Below, in pieces: positions 25,894-35,189 of a stretch of DNA of 64,000 bases (the first letter of the stretch is position 1; each line of letters opens with the position of its first letter). The DNA is from Caldicoprobacter oshimai DSM 21659 (GTDB lineage Bacteria; Bacillota; Clostridia; Caldicoprobacterales; Caldicoprobacteraceae). The stretch covers positions 682,001 through 746,000 of the forward strand of contig JAGB01000001.1 in assembly GCA_000526435.1 (NCBI GenBank), given 5' to 3'. The position numbers and the translations under genes were made by a program. The notes beneath the pieces are model-generated. The model ran no database searches. It saw only the letters and a list, made by a program, of their open reading frames with translations, and was not told the DNA's origin.

Positions 25894-27951
25894 TTAATTG
25901 AATGTTATCTCATTCAGCTGTTCATTAAACTTATCCATCGTATATTCAATCAGGGCTTTATAGGCTGGATTATCTCTTTGCTGCAAAACCTGCCTTACAG
26001 CCAGGTCAACCTGCTTTAATATACCTATATCCCTCACGAGGTTGGCAATTTTAAATTCGGGCAGGCCATGCTGCTTAACCCCGAGGAAATCGCCCGGCCC
26101 CCTGAGCTGTAGGTCCTTCTCCGCTATTTCAAACCCATCGTTGGATTTAGTCATGACCTTCATTCGCTCATAAATCTCCTTGGTCTTGGCATCGGCAATC
26201 AGGATGCAGTAAGACTGGTGCTCACCGCGGCCAACCCGTCCCCTCAGCTGATGCAGCTGAGCCAGGCCAAACCTCTCGGCGTTCTCAATTACCATGACGG
26301 TTGCATTGGGCACGTTTACTCCTACCTCTATCACCGTCGTCGAAATCAACACGTCGATCTGACCGGCTGCAAAGGCCTCCATTACGCTCTCCTTTTCAGC
26401 AGGCTTCATACGTCCGTGCAAAAGCCCCAGCCTCAAATCGGCCAGTTCCCCGCGCCTTAATGTTTCAAACAGTTCAATCGCCGACTGCGAATCTATAGCA
26501 TCCGACTCCTCCACCAGAGGGCACACCATGTATGCTTGGCGTCCTTCTGCCACCTGACGCTTGATGAATTCCAAAACCCTGCCTTTCATGGATGGAGGTA
26601 CATGATAGGTCTTAACAGGCTTTCTGCCAGGTGGCAGCTCATCGATTACCGAGACGTCCAAATCGCCATAAAACATCAGTGCAAGGGTCCTGGGTATAGG
26701 AGTGGCGGACATCACAAGCATATGGGGCGATTGGCCTTTCTGCTGCAGAGCAGCTCTTTGCCGTACCCCAAACCGATGCTGTTCGTCGGTTATAACCAGG
26801 CCCAGATTTTTGAAATTGACCCCATCCTCAATCACCGCATGGGTTCCAACAAGAATATCGATGTCCCCTGTGGCCAGCCTGAATCTTATGCTCTCCTTCT
26901 CGACATTCTTCATCCCACCCACAAGGCACTCCACCTTTACACCGGTACCATCAAACAGCTCTTTGAGGGTTGCATAGTGCTGCCTGGCCAGTATTTCTGT
27001 TGGGACCATCATGGCTCCCTGATATCCGCTGAGCACGGCACAGTACAAAGCCAGGGCCGCCACCACCGTCTTGCCGGAACCCACATCCCCCTGTACCAGC
27101 CGATTCATCACTCTTCCGCTCTTCAAATCCCGCAGTATTTCGTCCACCACCCTCTTCTGCGCGTTGGTCAGGGGAAAGGGCAGCCTCTGTACAAACTCTT
27201 CAAAAGCCTTGTGATCCCACTCAAAGCTCAACCCACGGTTGTTGCTATGATTCTTCTCGCGAATCAGGTGTAGCGCCATCTTCATAAAGAACAGCTCTTC
27301 GAACACCAGCCTGCGCCTGGCCTCTTCCAGCGCCTGAAGGGATTGAGGAAAGTGTATATGGCGCATAGCAAAATTCTTTTCGGCCAGCTTAAACCTCTTT
27401 CGCAAATCTGCCGGAAACTCGTCATTCAAGCTTCCTTCTACTCTCTTCAAAGCCTCTGCCATCAAATTGCGCATGTCTTTCTGCGTAATCCCCTCGGTGA
27501 GCGGATAAATGGGCAGTATTTTGCTGCCATCATGTTTTTCAGGGACATACTCCTCAACAATGGGGTTCTGAAGCTGCACCATCCCATACCTGTATTCTAC
27601 CCTTCCACGAACAAAATACAGCTTATCAGTGCTGTACATATTGCTGCGGTAAGGCTGATTAAACCATACGCACCACAGATAGCCGGTATCGTCTTTTGCA
27701 CGCCATGTGGTTATGGTCAAGCCCTTCCTGGGCTTTTGAGTGTTTGCATTCCCGACAAAGGTCACCACAAAGGACGCATCTTCCCCATCCACAGCGTTGG
27801 CCACTTTCTTTATACCGCGCCATATTTCGTAATCCCTGGGAAAATGCTGCAGCGCATCTTCCACAGTCTTTATGCCCAGCTTGTTTAAACGGGCGGCCTT
27901 TTTGGGGCCCACGCCTTTTATAAACTGTACATCCTGCTTCAATATGCTCAT
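25894..27951 (-). CDS. recG: ATP-dependent DNA helicase RecG
   Basis: RecG reverses stalled replication forks and processes branched DNA. From ATG 27951 (MSILKQDVQFIKGVGPKKA) the protein is 685 residues; GAGGTG lies about ten bases upstream, and the frame continues 14 codons further. It has an N-terminal wedge/OB domain (QKPRKGLTITTWRAKDDTG), Walker A GDVGSGKT, a DEQHRFG box, SATPIPRTLA and LRGRVGRG near the C-terminus. It lies downstream of the fakA operon on the same strand across a 255-bp gap that includes a terminator. Confidence 0.97.
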   Translation of the reverse strand: MSILKQDVQFIKGVGPKKAARLNKLGIKTVEDALQHFPRDYEIWRGIKKVANAVDGEDASFVVTFVGNANTQKPRKGLTITTWRAKDDTGYLWCVWFNQPYRSNMYSTDKLYFVRGRVEYRYGMVQLQNPIVEEYVPEKHDGSKILPIYPLTEGITQKDMRNLMAEALKRVEGSLNDEFPADLRKRFKLAEKNFAMRHIHFPQSLQALEEARRRLVFEELFFMKMALHLIREKNHSNNRGLSFEWDHKAFEEFVQRLPFPLTNAQKRVVDEILRDLKSGRVMNRLVQGDVGSGKTVVAALALYCAVLSGYQGAMMVPTEILARQHYATLKELFDGTGVKVECLVGGMKNVEKESIRFRLATGDIDILVGTHAVIEDGVNFKNLGLVITDEQHRFGVRQRAALQQKGQSPHMLVMSATPIPRTLALMFYGDLDVSVIDELPPGRKPVKTYHVPPSMKGRVLEFIKRQVAEGRQAYMVCPLVEESDAIDSQSAIELFETLRRGELADLRLGLLHGRMKPAEKESVMEAFAAGQIDVLISTTVIEVGVNVPNATVMVIENAERFGLAQLHQLRGRVGRGEHQSYCILIADAKTKEIYERMKVMTKSNDGFEIAEKDLQLRGPGDFLGVKQHGLPEFKIANLVRDIGILKQVDLAVRQVLQQRDNPAYKALIEYTMDKFNEQLNEITFN

Positions 27952-28157
27952 AAACCGTTTGCACCTCATCATGGTAAAAACATCGCTCAGCAATTGAAGA
28001 TTAAAACATGCATAGAAAAATTATACCACAATATTTTGAGCATTTTTAAACGATCTAGCTTTTATTAAAACCGTCTGGCTACAACCTGTATCCTGCTCCT
28101 CACAAAACGTCGGCTTTGCAATTACTGTTGTGTTATAAATCGAAGAATAAAACAAAA

Positions 28158-28180
28158 AGCCGGAAGGTGCTCCTCCGGCT
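28158..28180 (-). terminator. Terminator of the asp23-fakA operon
   Basis: AGCCGGA pairs with TTCCGGCT around GGAGCACC, then TTTTTGTTTT on the minus strand, about 25 bases after the fakA stop. Confidence 0.8.
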
Positions 28181-28206
28181 CATCGTTTGAATCGGCCTCA
28201 ATCCGC

Positions 28207-29856
28207 TCACTCTACCGATATGATGTAATAATACAATGGTTGGCCGCCAAAATGGACTTCCACCTCGACGTCCGGATAGCGGCTCGACACAAAATCCGCT
28301 ATCGCTTCAGCATCCTGTGCGCTCACCTGCTCCCCGTAATACAGGGTGATTATCTCGCTATCGTCATCCATCATATTATCTATAAGACCTCTGGCAACTT
28401 CGTTTATATCCTTACCCACAACGCTTATCTTCCCATCAATCAGGCCCAAAATATCACCTTTTTGTATGCTCATACCATCGAAATTCGAATCGCGTACGGC
28501 ATATGTGACCTGTCCAGTCTTGACCGAGCTTAATGCCGCCGTCATGCGCTGTACATTGGTCTCGGCATCCACATCGGGATTGAACGCCAGCACGGCCGCT
28601 ATGCCCTGGGGAATGGACTTGCTGGGTATAACATAGATCTTTTTATCGCTTATTTGCTGTGCCTGGGAGGCCGACAAGATTATATTGCCGTTGTTAGGGA
28701 GAATGAATATCTCCTTTGCCTTAACCTTCTCGATAGCCTTCAGCAAATCGTCTATGCTGGGATTCATGGTTTGTCCACCTTCAACCACGAAATCGACTGC
28801 CAAATCCTTGAATATGGAAGAAATCCCCTCGCCCATGGCCACCGCAATTACCCCAAACTGCTTTTCCAGGGCATCATCCCGCGGTGCAGGCTCCTCACTG
28901 CCAATTTCATTCATGTGCCTGTGCTGCTCTCTCATATTGTCTATTTTTATGCTGGACAGCTCCCCGTACCTCAATCCCAGCTGCAACACCTTGCCGGGCA
29001 TGTTGGTGTGCACGTGAACCTTGATTATGTCATCATCGCGTATGACCAGCACAGAATCTCCCAGCTTGGTCAACCTTTCCCTTAAATTCTCCTCGTCCCC
29101 TTCTTCCACATAAGGATACAGATTCTTTATGAGGAATTCAGTACAGTATCCATATTCTATATCTTCCTGGGGCTGTACCTCAAGCTTTGGCGCTGCGGAA
29201 TAGCTCCCAGTAGCCATCATTATGCTGTCCGGCTCAAAAGTCCCTTTAAGTGCATGGCTAGCGCCTATCATGATATACAGAAGCCCCATCCCGCCTGCAT
29301 CCACAACGCCCGCCTGCTTCAGTACCGGAAGCATTTCAGGGGTTTTATCAAGGACCTTCTTGGCCACCTTTATGATCTCTTTATAAAACTCATTGAAATC
29401 CTTTTGGTTTCTGGCAATCTTCCTCGCTTCCTCCGCCGTAACCCGGGCAACCGTAAGCATGGTACCCTCAACCGGCTTCATGACAGCTTTGTATGCGGTA
29501 TCCACTCCCGCTTGCATGGCCTCGGCATAGTCGCTGGTGGTAATTTCTTTGCGGCCCTGCAATGCCCTGGCAAATCCTCTGAACAGCTGAGACAATATGA
29601 CCCCTGAATTCCCTCTTGCCCCCTTCAGCGCACCGCTGGCCAGAGCGTTTACCACTTCGGCCATGCTATCGGAGCGGGCGCCCTGTACCTCCTTTGCCGC
29701 CGCCAGCATGGTAAGCGACATATTTGTGCCCGTATCGCCGTCGGGAACCGGAAACACGTTCAGAGCGTTTACAGCCTGCTTGTGCTTATCCAGAAACTGA
29801 GTGGCAGACAGTATCATCTCTTTCAGTTTCGCTGCATCAATGAATTCGCACTTCAA
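28207..29856 (-). CDS. fakA: Fatty acid kinase FakA-like DAK2 protein
   Basis: This 549-residue YloV/FakA-type protein has an N-terminal DhaL (DAK2) kinase domain with VFPVPDGDTGTNMSLTM, GALKGARGNSGVILSQ and GGMGLLYI, a middle domain and a C-terminal EDD-type domain (IFILPNNGN, VIPSKSIPQG). With a FakB partner it phosphorylates fatty acids for membrane lipid synthesis; no fakB lies in this window. The start is TTG 29856, with GGAGG nine bases upstream. It follows the asp23 gene by 29 bases, the usual Firmicutes pair. Confidence 0.92.
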   Translation of the reverse strand: MKCEFIDAAKLKEMILSATQFLDKHKQAVNALNVFPVPDGDTGTNMSLTMLAAAKEVQGARSDSMAEVVNALASGALKGARGNSGVILSQLFRGFARALQGRKEITTSDYAEAMQAGVDTAYKAVMKPVEGTMLTVARVTAEEARKIARNQKDFNEFYKEIIKVAKKVLDKTPEMLPVLKQAGVVDAGGMGLLYIMIGASHALKGTFEPDSIMMATGSYSAAPKLEVQPQEDIEYGYCTEFLIKNLYPYVEEGDEENLRERLTKLGDSVLVIRDDDIIKVHVHTNMPGKVLQLGLRYGELSSIKIDNMREQHRHMNEIGSEEPAPRDDALEKQFGVIAVAMGEGISSIFKDLAVDFVVEGGQTMNPSIDDLLKAIEKVKAKEIFILPNNGNIILSASQAQQISDKKIYVIPSKSIPQGIAAVLAFNPDVDAETNVQRMTAALSSVKTGQVTYAVRDSNFDGMSIQKGDILGLIDGKISVVGKDINEVARGLIDNMMDDDSEIITLYYGEQVSAQDAEAIADFVSSRYPDVEVEVHFGGQPLYYYIISVE

Positions 29857-29885
29857 CTCCTTGTACCTCCTTCAGTCAGGGTAAA

Positions 29886-30236
29886 TCACACTCTAACGCC
29901 TTCTACGTTGATATCCACCCGTTTTACGCTCATACCGGTAAAGTTTTCTATGTTATACTTCACTGTTTCCATAACATTTTTAGCCACAGTAGCTATGGAA
30001 ATCCCGTATTCGACAATGATATATAAATTTATGTAAACCTCATTGTCCTGTGTGTAAACCTTCACACCTCTGGACAGATTTTCCAACCCCAGCAGTTCCA
30101 CCAGGCCGTCAGTTGGACGCTTGGCAGCCATTCCCACAATTCCATAGCACTCCATAGCCGATATTCCCGCCAGCGTTGCCAGCACTTCGTCCGAAATGAT
30201 GATCTCCCCCAACGAATTTCTTTTTCTAGCAGCCAT
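29886..30236 (-). CDS. Asp23/Gls24 family envelope stress protein
   Basis: This 116-residue protein starts at ATG 30236 (MAARKRNSLGEIIISDEV) behind GGGAGG; 28 in-frame codons upstream overlap the promoter and are rejected. The Asp23 core is clear: VLATLAGISAMECYGIVGMA, GVKVYTQDNEVYINLYIIVEYG and VKYNIENFTGMSVKRVDINV. In Bacillus it is yloU, next to yloV (fakA) and rpmB as here. The exact function in Clostridia is unknown; Asp23 in Staphylococcus is membrane-anchored and linked to cell-wall stress. Confidence 0.92.
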   Translation of the reverse strand: MAARKRNSLGEIIISDEVLATLAGISAMECYGIVGMAAKRPTDGLVELLGLENLSRGVKVYTQDNEVYINLYIIVEYGISIATVAKNVMETVKYNIENFTGMSVKRVDINVEGVRV

Positions 30237-30285
30237 TGTTGTGCCTCCCTTCTTAAACACCTTCACCAACGAAAATTCTACTACC

Positions 30286-30314
30286 ATTCTATAATATGAC
30301 GGCAAATCATGCAA
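30286..30314 (-). promoter_or_regulatory. Promoter of asp23-fakA
   Basis: On the minus strand TTGCAT (30314-30309) and TAGAAT (30291-30286) are spaced by 17 bases, about 50 bases before the Asp23 start. Confidence 0.6.
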
Positions 30315-30344
30315 TAACATTTAAATTTTCGGCGGTTTATTTTC

Positions 30345-30373
30345 TTGCAAAACCACCAGCTTAATGATACAAT
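30345..30373 (+). promoter_or_regulatory. Promoter of rpmB
   Basis: TTGCAA (30345-30350) and TACAAT (30368-30373) are spaced by 17 bases on the plus strand, about 50 bases before rpmB. Confidence 0.65.
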
Positions 30374-30425
30374 ATTATTGTTTTTAAGCAACGGCAGTGG
30401 ATATAAAGGAGGAGGTGTTCAGTCC

Positions 30426-30617
30426 ATGTCAAGAAGCTGTGACATATGCAAGAAGGGGTTATTGTACGGAAAAGCAGTCAGCCATTCCAACCGCAAGACC
30501 AACCGCGTATGGGTTCCAAACCTTCAAAAAGTGAAAGCCCTCGTCAATGGGACTCCCAAGACCATCAGGGTTTGCACCAAGTGCCTTAAGTCGGGAAAAG
30601 TACAAAGGGCGCTTTAA
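30426..30617 (+). CDS. rpmB: 50S ribosomal protein bL28
   Basis: This 63-residue protein starts at ATG 30426 (MSRSCDICKKGLLYGKAVSH) behind a strong GGAGGAGGTG. It is the zinc-binding (C+) form, with CDIC and CTKC knuckles. The central SNRKTNRVWVPNLQKVKA is typical of L28. It forms its own transcription unit, divergent from asp23-fakA, with a promoter just upstream and a terminator about 40 bases downstream. Confidence 0.98.
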   Translation: MSRSCDICKKGLLYGKAVSHSNRKTNRVWVPNLQKVKALVNGTPKTIRVCTKCLKSGKVQRAL

Positions 30618-30657
30618 TCAGGTTTATTGCGTTTCAGAGCGCATAAACGTTCACACT

Positions 30658-30687
30658 AAAAAAACGTGCGATTAAGCACGTTTTTTT
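30658..30687 (+). terminator. Terminator of rpmB
   Basis: AAAACGTGC pairs with GCACGTTTT around a 6-base loop, followed by T and AT-rich sequence. The A/T flanks may also let it act leftward on the spoVM transcript. Confidence 0.85.
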
Positions 30688-30751
30688 AATTTTTTGCGAG
30701 AATATTCTCTTTTATGACCTTGAGCAATCGTAAGTAATCAACAGCAGCTTT

Positions 30752-30832
30752 TCAACCGGCCCTCATTTTCCTCAGCCTTCTTATGAATTTCCCCAGCAAC
30801 TTGGGTAGTTTTATAACGTATATCCTGGTCAT
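30752..30832 (-). CDS. spoVM: Stage V sporulation protein M (26 residues)
   Basis: A 26-residue ORF reads MTRIYVIKLPKLLGKFIRRL then RKMRAG, exactly the length of Bacillus SpoVM and sharing its Y-x-IKLPK-L-G pattern with a basic amphipathic helix. SpoVM sits on the convex outer forespore membrane and anchors the coat protein SpoIVA. ATG 30832 has GAGGTG six bases upstream. Position supports the call: in Bacillus spoVM also lies between rpmB and thiN/rpe/rsgA. It is too short for ordinary gene finding and easily missed. Confidence 0.88.
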   Translation of the reverse strand: MTRIYVIKLPKLLGKFIRRLRKMRAG

Positions 30833-30842
30833 GCCCATCACC

Positions 30843-31013
30843 TCACTTCCTCAAGAGGATGACGCCTATGGCTATCATCACGAACCCTAACAAAAACACC
30901 CACATCCACAGCGGTACCCATATTATTATCAGAAGTATACCTGCGACGATTAAGAGCACGCCTAAAACAATCCTGGCTGTATTGCCCCTCTTTTTAGGAG
31001 AAAATCTCACCAT
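30843..31013 (-). CDS. Small two-TM membrane protein upstream of spoVM
   Basis: A 56-residue ORF starts at ATG 31013 (MVRFSPKKRGNTARIVLGVL) with AGGA nearby, and stops 10 bases before spoVM. A basic N-terminus precedes two hydrophobic helices (about 14-33 and 36-53, joined at Pro34) and ends LLRK. The spoVM ribosome-binding site overlaps its stop region, so the two are probably co-translated. I know no function; a role in membrane or spore biology is inference from context. Confidence 0.65.
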   Translation of the reverse strand: MVRFSPKKRGNTARIVLGVLLIVAGILLIIIWVPLWMWVFLLGFVMIAIGVILLRK

Positions 31014-31109
31014 CAATCCTGGTCACTTCCCCGCCTGCATGAGAATTTAACGCTTCTTTCCCTCGATAAACATTATATGCTGGATACAGCAGGCAGGTGA
31101 CTTATAAAC

Positions 31110-31745
31110 TCAATCCCTTGCTATGACCACCATTACCCATCCCGAGCCGACGTGTACCTCTGCCCTGGGTTTTACCAATACATTGCTTACCCCGTAGGGG
31201 AAATCCAGGGGCAAAATGCCGTCCACTATGGGATATTTCAGCCCGTCAGTGCGCAAAATCCGGACATCGCCGCCCAGGGGTAGCAACGACAGCGTCTGCC
31301 CTATTTCCCCCTCTATCTCTACTTTCCCACTAGAAACCATCACAACGTTATGTGAGTCCAAAATCTGAGCTTTTATACCCCGTCTGGCAAGCCTGTACAG
31401 CATAAGCATGTTGGCATAGGAATGGTCCCATCGGCTCCCAAATGTGCCCACTAAAAACACCTGGCTGGCTCCCATCTCTATGGCCGTATCAACCGCTATC
31501 TGCATATCAGTCTTATCCTTGTCCATAGGATACCGTTTAATCGGGATCCCGGCCATGCTATACTCCTGCAACACCTCATCAGGCAGCGAGTCGAAATCCC
31601 CCACCATCAGATCAGGGACGACTCCCAGCTCCCGCGCGTGCCTTACCCCTCCATCGGCACATATAACGTAATCCACTTGCGGCAGCATGGCCTTTACCTT
31701 TTGTATATCCTTTATCTCTCCGTTGGCAATTATTAGCACCTTCAT
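31110..31745 (-). CDS. thiN: Thiamine pyrophosphokinase
   Basis: ThiN makes thiamine pyrophosphate from thiamine and ATP. The start is ATG 31745 ([13 protein letters not shown]), overlapping the rpe stop as ATGA; the longer frame lies inside rpe. The 211-residue protein has [53 protein letters not shown] and the C-terminal B1-binding strand GVSNVL. It is the last large gene of the prpC-prkC-rsgA-rpe-thiN set before the small spoVM genes. Confidence 0.95.
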   Translation of the reverse strand: MKVLIIANGEIKDIQKVKAMLPQVDYVICADGGVRHARELGVVPDLMVGDFDSLPDEVLQEYSMAGIPIKRYPMDKDKTDMQIAVDTAIEMGASQVFLVGTFGSRWDHSYANMLMLYRLARRGIKAQILDSHNVVMVSSGKVEIEGEIGQTLSLLPLGGDVRILRTDGLKYPIVDGILPLDFPYGVSNVLVKPRAEVHVGSGWVMVVIARD

Positions 31746-32401
31746 AGTTTCGCCTCTTGCCTCATAGCCTCTATAATGCCCTTTATGTCCTGGGCGCCAA
31801 AAACCGCAGAGCCGGCTACTATAACCTCTGCTCCCGCCTTTACCACATCCCTTATATTGTGCAGTCCAATGCCACCATCCACCTGTATGCAAAAATCAGC
31901 GCCATATGTGCTCCGCATATCCGCCAGTTTCCTGATCTTGTCCATCATGGCTGTGATAAACTTTTGACCGCCAAAGCCTGGATTCACCGTCATCAAGAGC
32001 ACCATATCTACATCCCCCAAAACGTATTCCAGGACATTGAGCGGCGTAGACGGATTTAACGCCACAGCGGCCTTTACGCCTAGGCCTTTTATGTAGTGTA
32101 TTGCCCTGTGCAGATGGGGTAGCACCTCGGCATGTACGGTGATGCTATCCGCGCCGGCCTCCACATAAGCATCCACAAACTCCATGGGATTGTCCATCAT
32201 GAGATGGACATCAAAAGGCAGCCTGGTGTAAGGGCGTATGGCCTTGACCACCAGAGGACCTATGGTGATGTTGGGCACAAAATGGCCGTCCATAACGTCG
32301 ATGTGTACGATGTCAGCACCCCCCTTGTCCAGCCTTTTGACCTCCTCACCCAACTTGGAAAAATCAGCTGAAAGGATTGAGGGGGCAATCTTTATCACCA
32401 C
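31742..32401 (-). CDS. rpe: Ribulose-phosphate 3-epimerase
   Basis: Rpe interconverts ribulose 5-phosphate and xylulose 5-phosphate in the pentose phosphate pathway. This 219-residue TIM-barrel has [28 protein letters not shown] (metal His/Asp), [21 protein letters not shown], and VDGGIGLHN near the C-terminus. The start is GTG 32401, which overlaps the rsgA stop by 7 bases and follows AGGAGGG. It overlaps thiN as ATGA. Confidence 0.98.
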   Translation of the reverse strand: MVIKIAPSILSADFSKLGEEVKRLDKGGADIVHIDVMDGHFVPNITIGPLVVKAIRPYTRLPFDVHLMMDNPMEFVDAYVEAGADSITVHAEVLPHLHRAIHYIKGLGVKAAVALNPSTPLNVLEYVLGDVDMVLLMTVNPGFGGQKFITAMMDKIRKLADMRSTYGADFCIQVDGGIGLHNIRDVVKAGAEVIVAGSAVFGAQDIKGIIEAMRQEAKL

Positions 32402-33267
32402 CGCTCCCTCCTCTTTTCATTTATGTCCTCTATGATCCGGATGTAGCGTTCATAACGCTGCCCAGGAATCTCTCCCCGCTGTACGGCCTCCTTCACTCCA
32501 CAATGGGGCTCCCTGTAGTGTATGCACTTGGGGAACCTGCACCTTTCAGCATATGGAATAAACTCGTCGTAGTAAAGCTGAACCTCCTCGGGCTGCATGA
32601 GATCCACATCCAGCGCGCTGAAACCAGGGGTGTCAACCAGCATCTTGCCATCAGGCAGTATGAGGAGCTCTACGCTGCGAGTGGTATGCTTGCCCCTCTT
32701 GGTCTTGTTGCTTATATCTCCTACCTCACGCGATACATGCGGATAAAGCTGATTAATTAACGATGACTTGCCCACTCCCGACTGCCCGGCAAAGGTGGTG
32801 ATACCGCTGTACAGCCCCTGTTTGAGTTCCTCAATCCCGGTACCATCCTTGCACGATATGCAAAAAATAGGACAGCCCGAAAGGCGGTACTCCTCTTCAA
32901 TGGCCTTCACCTCAGATTCGCACTCCGCCAGGTCTATCTTGTTTATCACTACAAAAGGCTTTACGGAGTTGACCCGGGCCGCCAATATGAGCTTATCCAC
33001 CAACAGCAAATCCGGATCCGGATGCTTAACCGACATAACAATCCCAAGATTGTCAATATTGGCCACACATGGGCGCTTGAACTGATTTTTTCGTGGCAGT
33101 ACGGATTCTATCACAGCATCCCTTGTGTTGACCTCCACCACATCCCCAACCACAGGGGTAATCCCCTCTTTACGGAACTTGCCCCTGGGGATACACCGCA
33201 GGACATTCCCATTCAAATAGACATCATAGAATCCACCTACTCCCCTGACTATAATCCCTCTCTCCAT
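32395..33267 (-). CDS. rsgA: Ribosome small subunit GTPase RsgA
   Basis: RsgA is a circularly permuted GTPase that checks late 30S maturation. From ATG 33267 it is 290 residues; TTG 33270 is a less likely start. Domains in order: OB fold (1-70), GTPase with G4 NKID first, then G1 [10 protein letters not shown]3 DTPG, and a C-terminal zinc knuckle [16 protein letters not shown]. The ATG overlaps the prkC TGA as TGATG, so the kinase and GTPase are coupled as in Bacillus. Confidence 0.97.
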   Translation of the reverse strand: MERGIIVRGVGGFYDVYLNGNVLRCIPRGKFRKEGITPVVGDVVEVNTRDAVIESVLPRKNQFKRPCVANIDNLGIVMSVKHPDPDLLLVDKLILAARVNSVKPFVVINKIDLAECESEVKAIEEEYRLSGCPIFCISCKDGTGIEELKQGLYSGITTFAGQSGVGKSSLINQLYPHVSREVGDISNKTKRGKHTTRSVELLILPDGKMLVDTPGFSALDVDLMQPEEVQLYYDEFIPYAERCRFPKCIHYREPHCGVKEAVQRGEIPGQRYERYIRIIEDINEKRRERW

Positions 33268-35189
33268 CAATCAGCATCTTCCTTTTTTGTAAAATCGACT
33301 GTAATCTCCTTCACTGGCTGATCATCTATATATATAATGTAGCGTACAACGCCCGAACCTTCAAGATTTATGGATATAGTACCTTCAGATAGCACATGCT
33401 CGGCATCGTATACAACCTGGCCATCATCGGCCCGTTTTATCGTAACCTTTATGCGCCTATCGCCGTCATTCTCTTGATTTTCGCCATACTGGCTGAGGTC
33501 AATTTCCAGCACCTTGGGATAAGAGGGCACCGGCCCTAAACTTACCCACAGATCGACTTCTCGGCCAGGCTCTACCACATCACCTGCCTGTGGATTCTGC
33601 CTGTATACAACCCCCTCGGGATATTCCTGGTTATAATCCTTGGTAACCTTGCCTACCTTAAGCCCAATACCCTCTATGAGTTCCCTGGCAATTTCCTCTT
33701 TTAGCCCAACATATTCCTGTACCTCAACCAGCTCCTTCTCCGGCTTCTTGCTTATAACCAGCACAATCTCGGTGTTTTCCACCACCTCGGTATTGGGCTC
33801 TATGCTCTGCCTGACCACCGTATCAGCTGGCATATCGCTTTCAACGTACTCCGGAGGCCCTACCTTGAGCCCGGCATTCTCCAGAGCTATTTCGGCATCA
33901 CGCTGTGAAAAACCGATTACATTCGGCACTTTGATGGTCCTGGGTCCCAGGCTGACCACCACATTTACCGTAGAGTGAGGTTTCACCTTTATGCCCTCGG
34001 CCGGCTCTTGATACAGTATGATTCCCTCTTCCTGGCTGCTGTTTCTCCTCTCGACGACTTTCATGGTCAGATTGTGCTCCTGTAATATCCTTTTAGCATC
34101 CTGCTCATTCAGCCCTACCACCCTGGGTACCTCAACCTCTTCTACCACAAAATGATTCTTGTATATCTGGCTGCCTATATAGAAGAACAGTGCCAGTATA
34201 ACAAGCAAAGGAAGAGTGATAAATAGCAGCTTCAACCATATGGGTCGCTTCTTTTTCTCAGCCGAACCTTCAAGTTGTTCCCTATCAACGTTAATCGGCC
34301 TGAAGACCTGCGTGGGCATATCGCTGTTGTCGCTACCGCGAACGACGAAACTGCCGTTGGGCTCTTTTAGCACTCTCTGCAGGTCTTTTATCATTTCACC
34401 GGCGGTTTGGTAGCGTTTACTCTGGTCTTTTTCTATCGCCTTCTCTATGACATCCTGAAGGCTTTTGGGGATATCAGGGTTGAGCTCTCCAGGGGGCTTT
34501 ACCTTTTCCTGAATATGCTTGAGCGCCACCGAAACGGCGGTATCTCCTTCAAACGGCACCGTACCTGTCACCATCTCATACAGCACTATGCCCAGAGAAT
34601 AAAGGTCAGATTTGGCGTCCACATGCCCTCCGCGGGCCTGTTCGGGCGAAAAATAGTGTACCGACCCCATGACATTGGCCCCTGCCATGGTGACGGTAGC
34701 AGAAGTAGCAGCTCGTGCTATGCCAAAATCCGTAACTTTTATAGTGCCGTCCTCGCTAACGAGTATGTTTTGAGGCTTTATATCGCGATGTATAATGCCG
34801 TTTTTGTGGGCGTGTTTGAGTGCAGAGCATATTTGGATGGCAATACGCACAGCCTCCTCCCAATCCAGCTTTCCTTTCTCACGGATGTATTCCTTCAGCG
34901 TTTTCCCTTTGATATATTCCATGACTATATAATATATCCCGTTCTCCTCTCCAACATCATAGATATTAACTATATTGGGATGGGAAAGGCTGGCCGCTGC
35001 CTGAGACTCCCTTTTAAAACGTGCCACAAATTCCTCGTCTTCTACCAGCTCAGGCCTTAGCACCTTTACGGCTACGTGCCTTTTCAGCAGATGGCATTTA
35101 GCTTTGTAGACGATGGCCATACCCCCGCTGCCGATCTTCTCTTCCAGCTCATACCTTCCACCCAAAATCCGTCCCAGCAAAGGCTTCAC
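33267..35189 (-). CDS. prkC: Serine/threonine protein kinase with PASTA domains
   Basis: This 640-residue single-pass membrane kinase senses muropeptides or lipid II in Firmicutes and controls growth, cell wall synthesis and spore germination. The cytoplasmic kinase domain (about 12-275) has GSGGMAIVY, catalytic Lys42, HRDIKPQN (Asp136) and DFG (154). A TM helix lies at 318-341. Three PASTA repeats follow (about 352-418, 419-486 and 489-555), then a C-terminal beta domain. The start is GTG 35189, overlapping the phosphatase stop as GTGA. Its partner phosphatase gene upstream is frameshifted. Confidence 0.96.
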   Translation of the reverse strand: MKPLLGRILGGRYELEEKIGSGGMAIVYKAKCHLLKRHVAVKVLRPELVEDEEFVARFKRESQAAASLSHPNIVNIYDVGEENGIYYIVMEYIKGKTLKEYIREKGKLDWEEAVRIAIQICSALKHAHKNGIIHRDIKPQNILVSEDGTIKVTDFGIARAATSATVTMAGANVMGSVHYFSPEQARGGHVDAKSDLYSLGIVLYEMVTGTVPFEGDTAVSVALKHIQEKVKPPGELNPDIPKSLQDVIEKAIEKDQSKRYQTAGEMIKDLQRVLKEPNGSFVVRGSDNSDMPTQVFRPINVDREQLEGSAEKKKRPIWLKLLFITLPLLVILALFFYIGSQIYKNHFVVEEVEVPRVVGLNEQDAKRILQEHNLTMKVVERRNSSQEEGIILYQEPAEGIKVKPHSTVNVVVSLGPRTIKVPNVIGFSQRDAEIALENAGLKVGPPEYVESDMPADTVVRQSIEPNTEVVENTEIVLVISKKPEKELVEVQEYVGLKEEIARELIEGIGLKVGKVTKDYNQEYPEGVVYRQNPQAGDVVEPGREVDLWVSLGPVPSYPKVLEIDLSQYGENQENDGDRRIKVTIKRADDGQVVYDAEHVLSEGTISINLEGSGVVRYIIYIDDQPVKEITVDFTKKEDAD

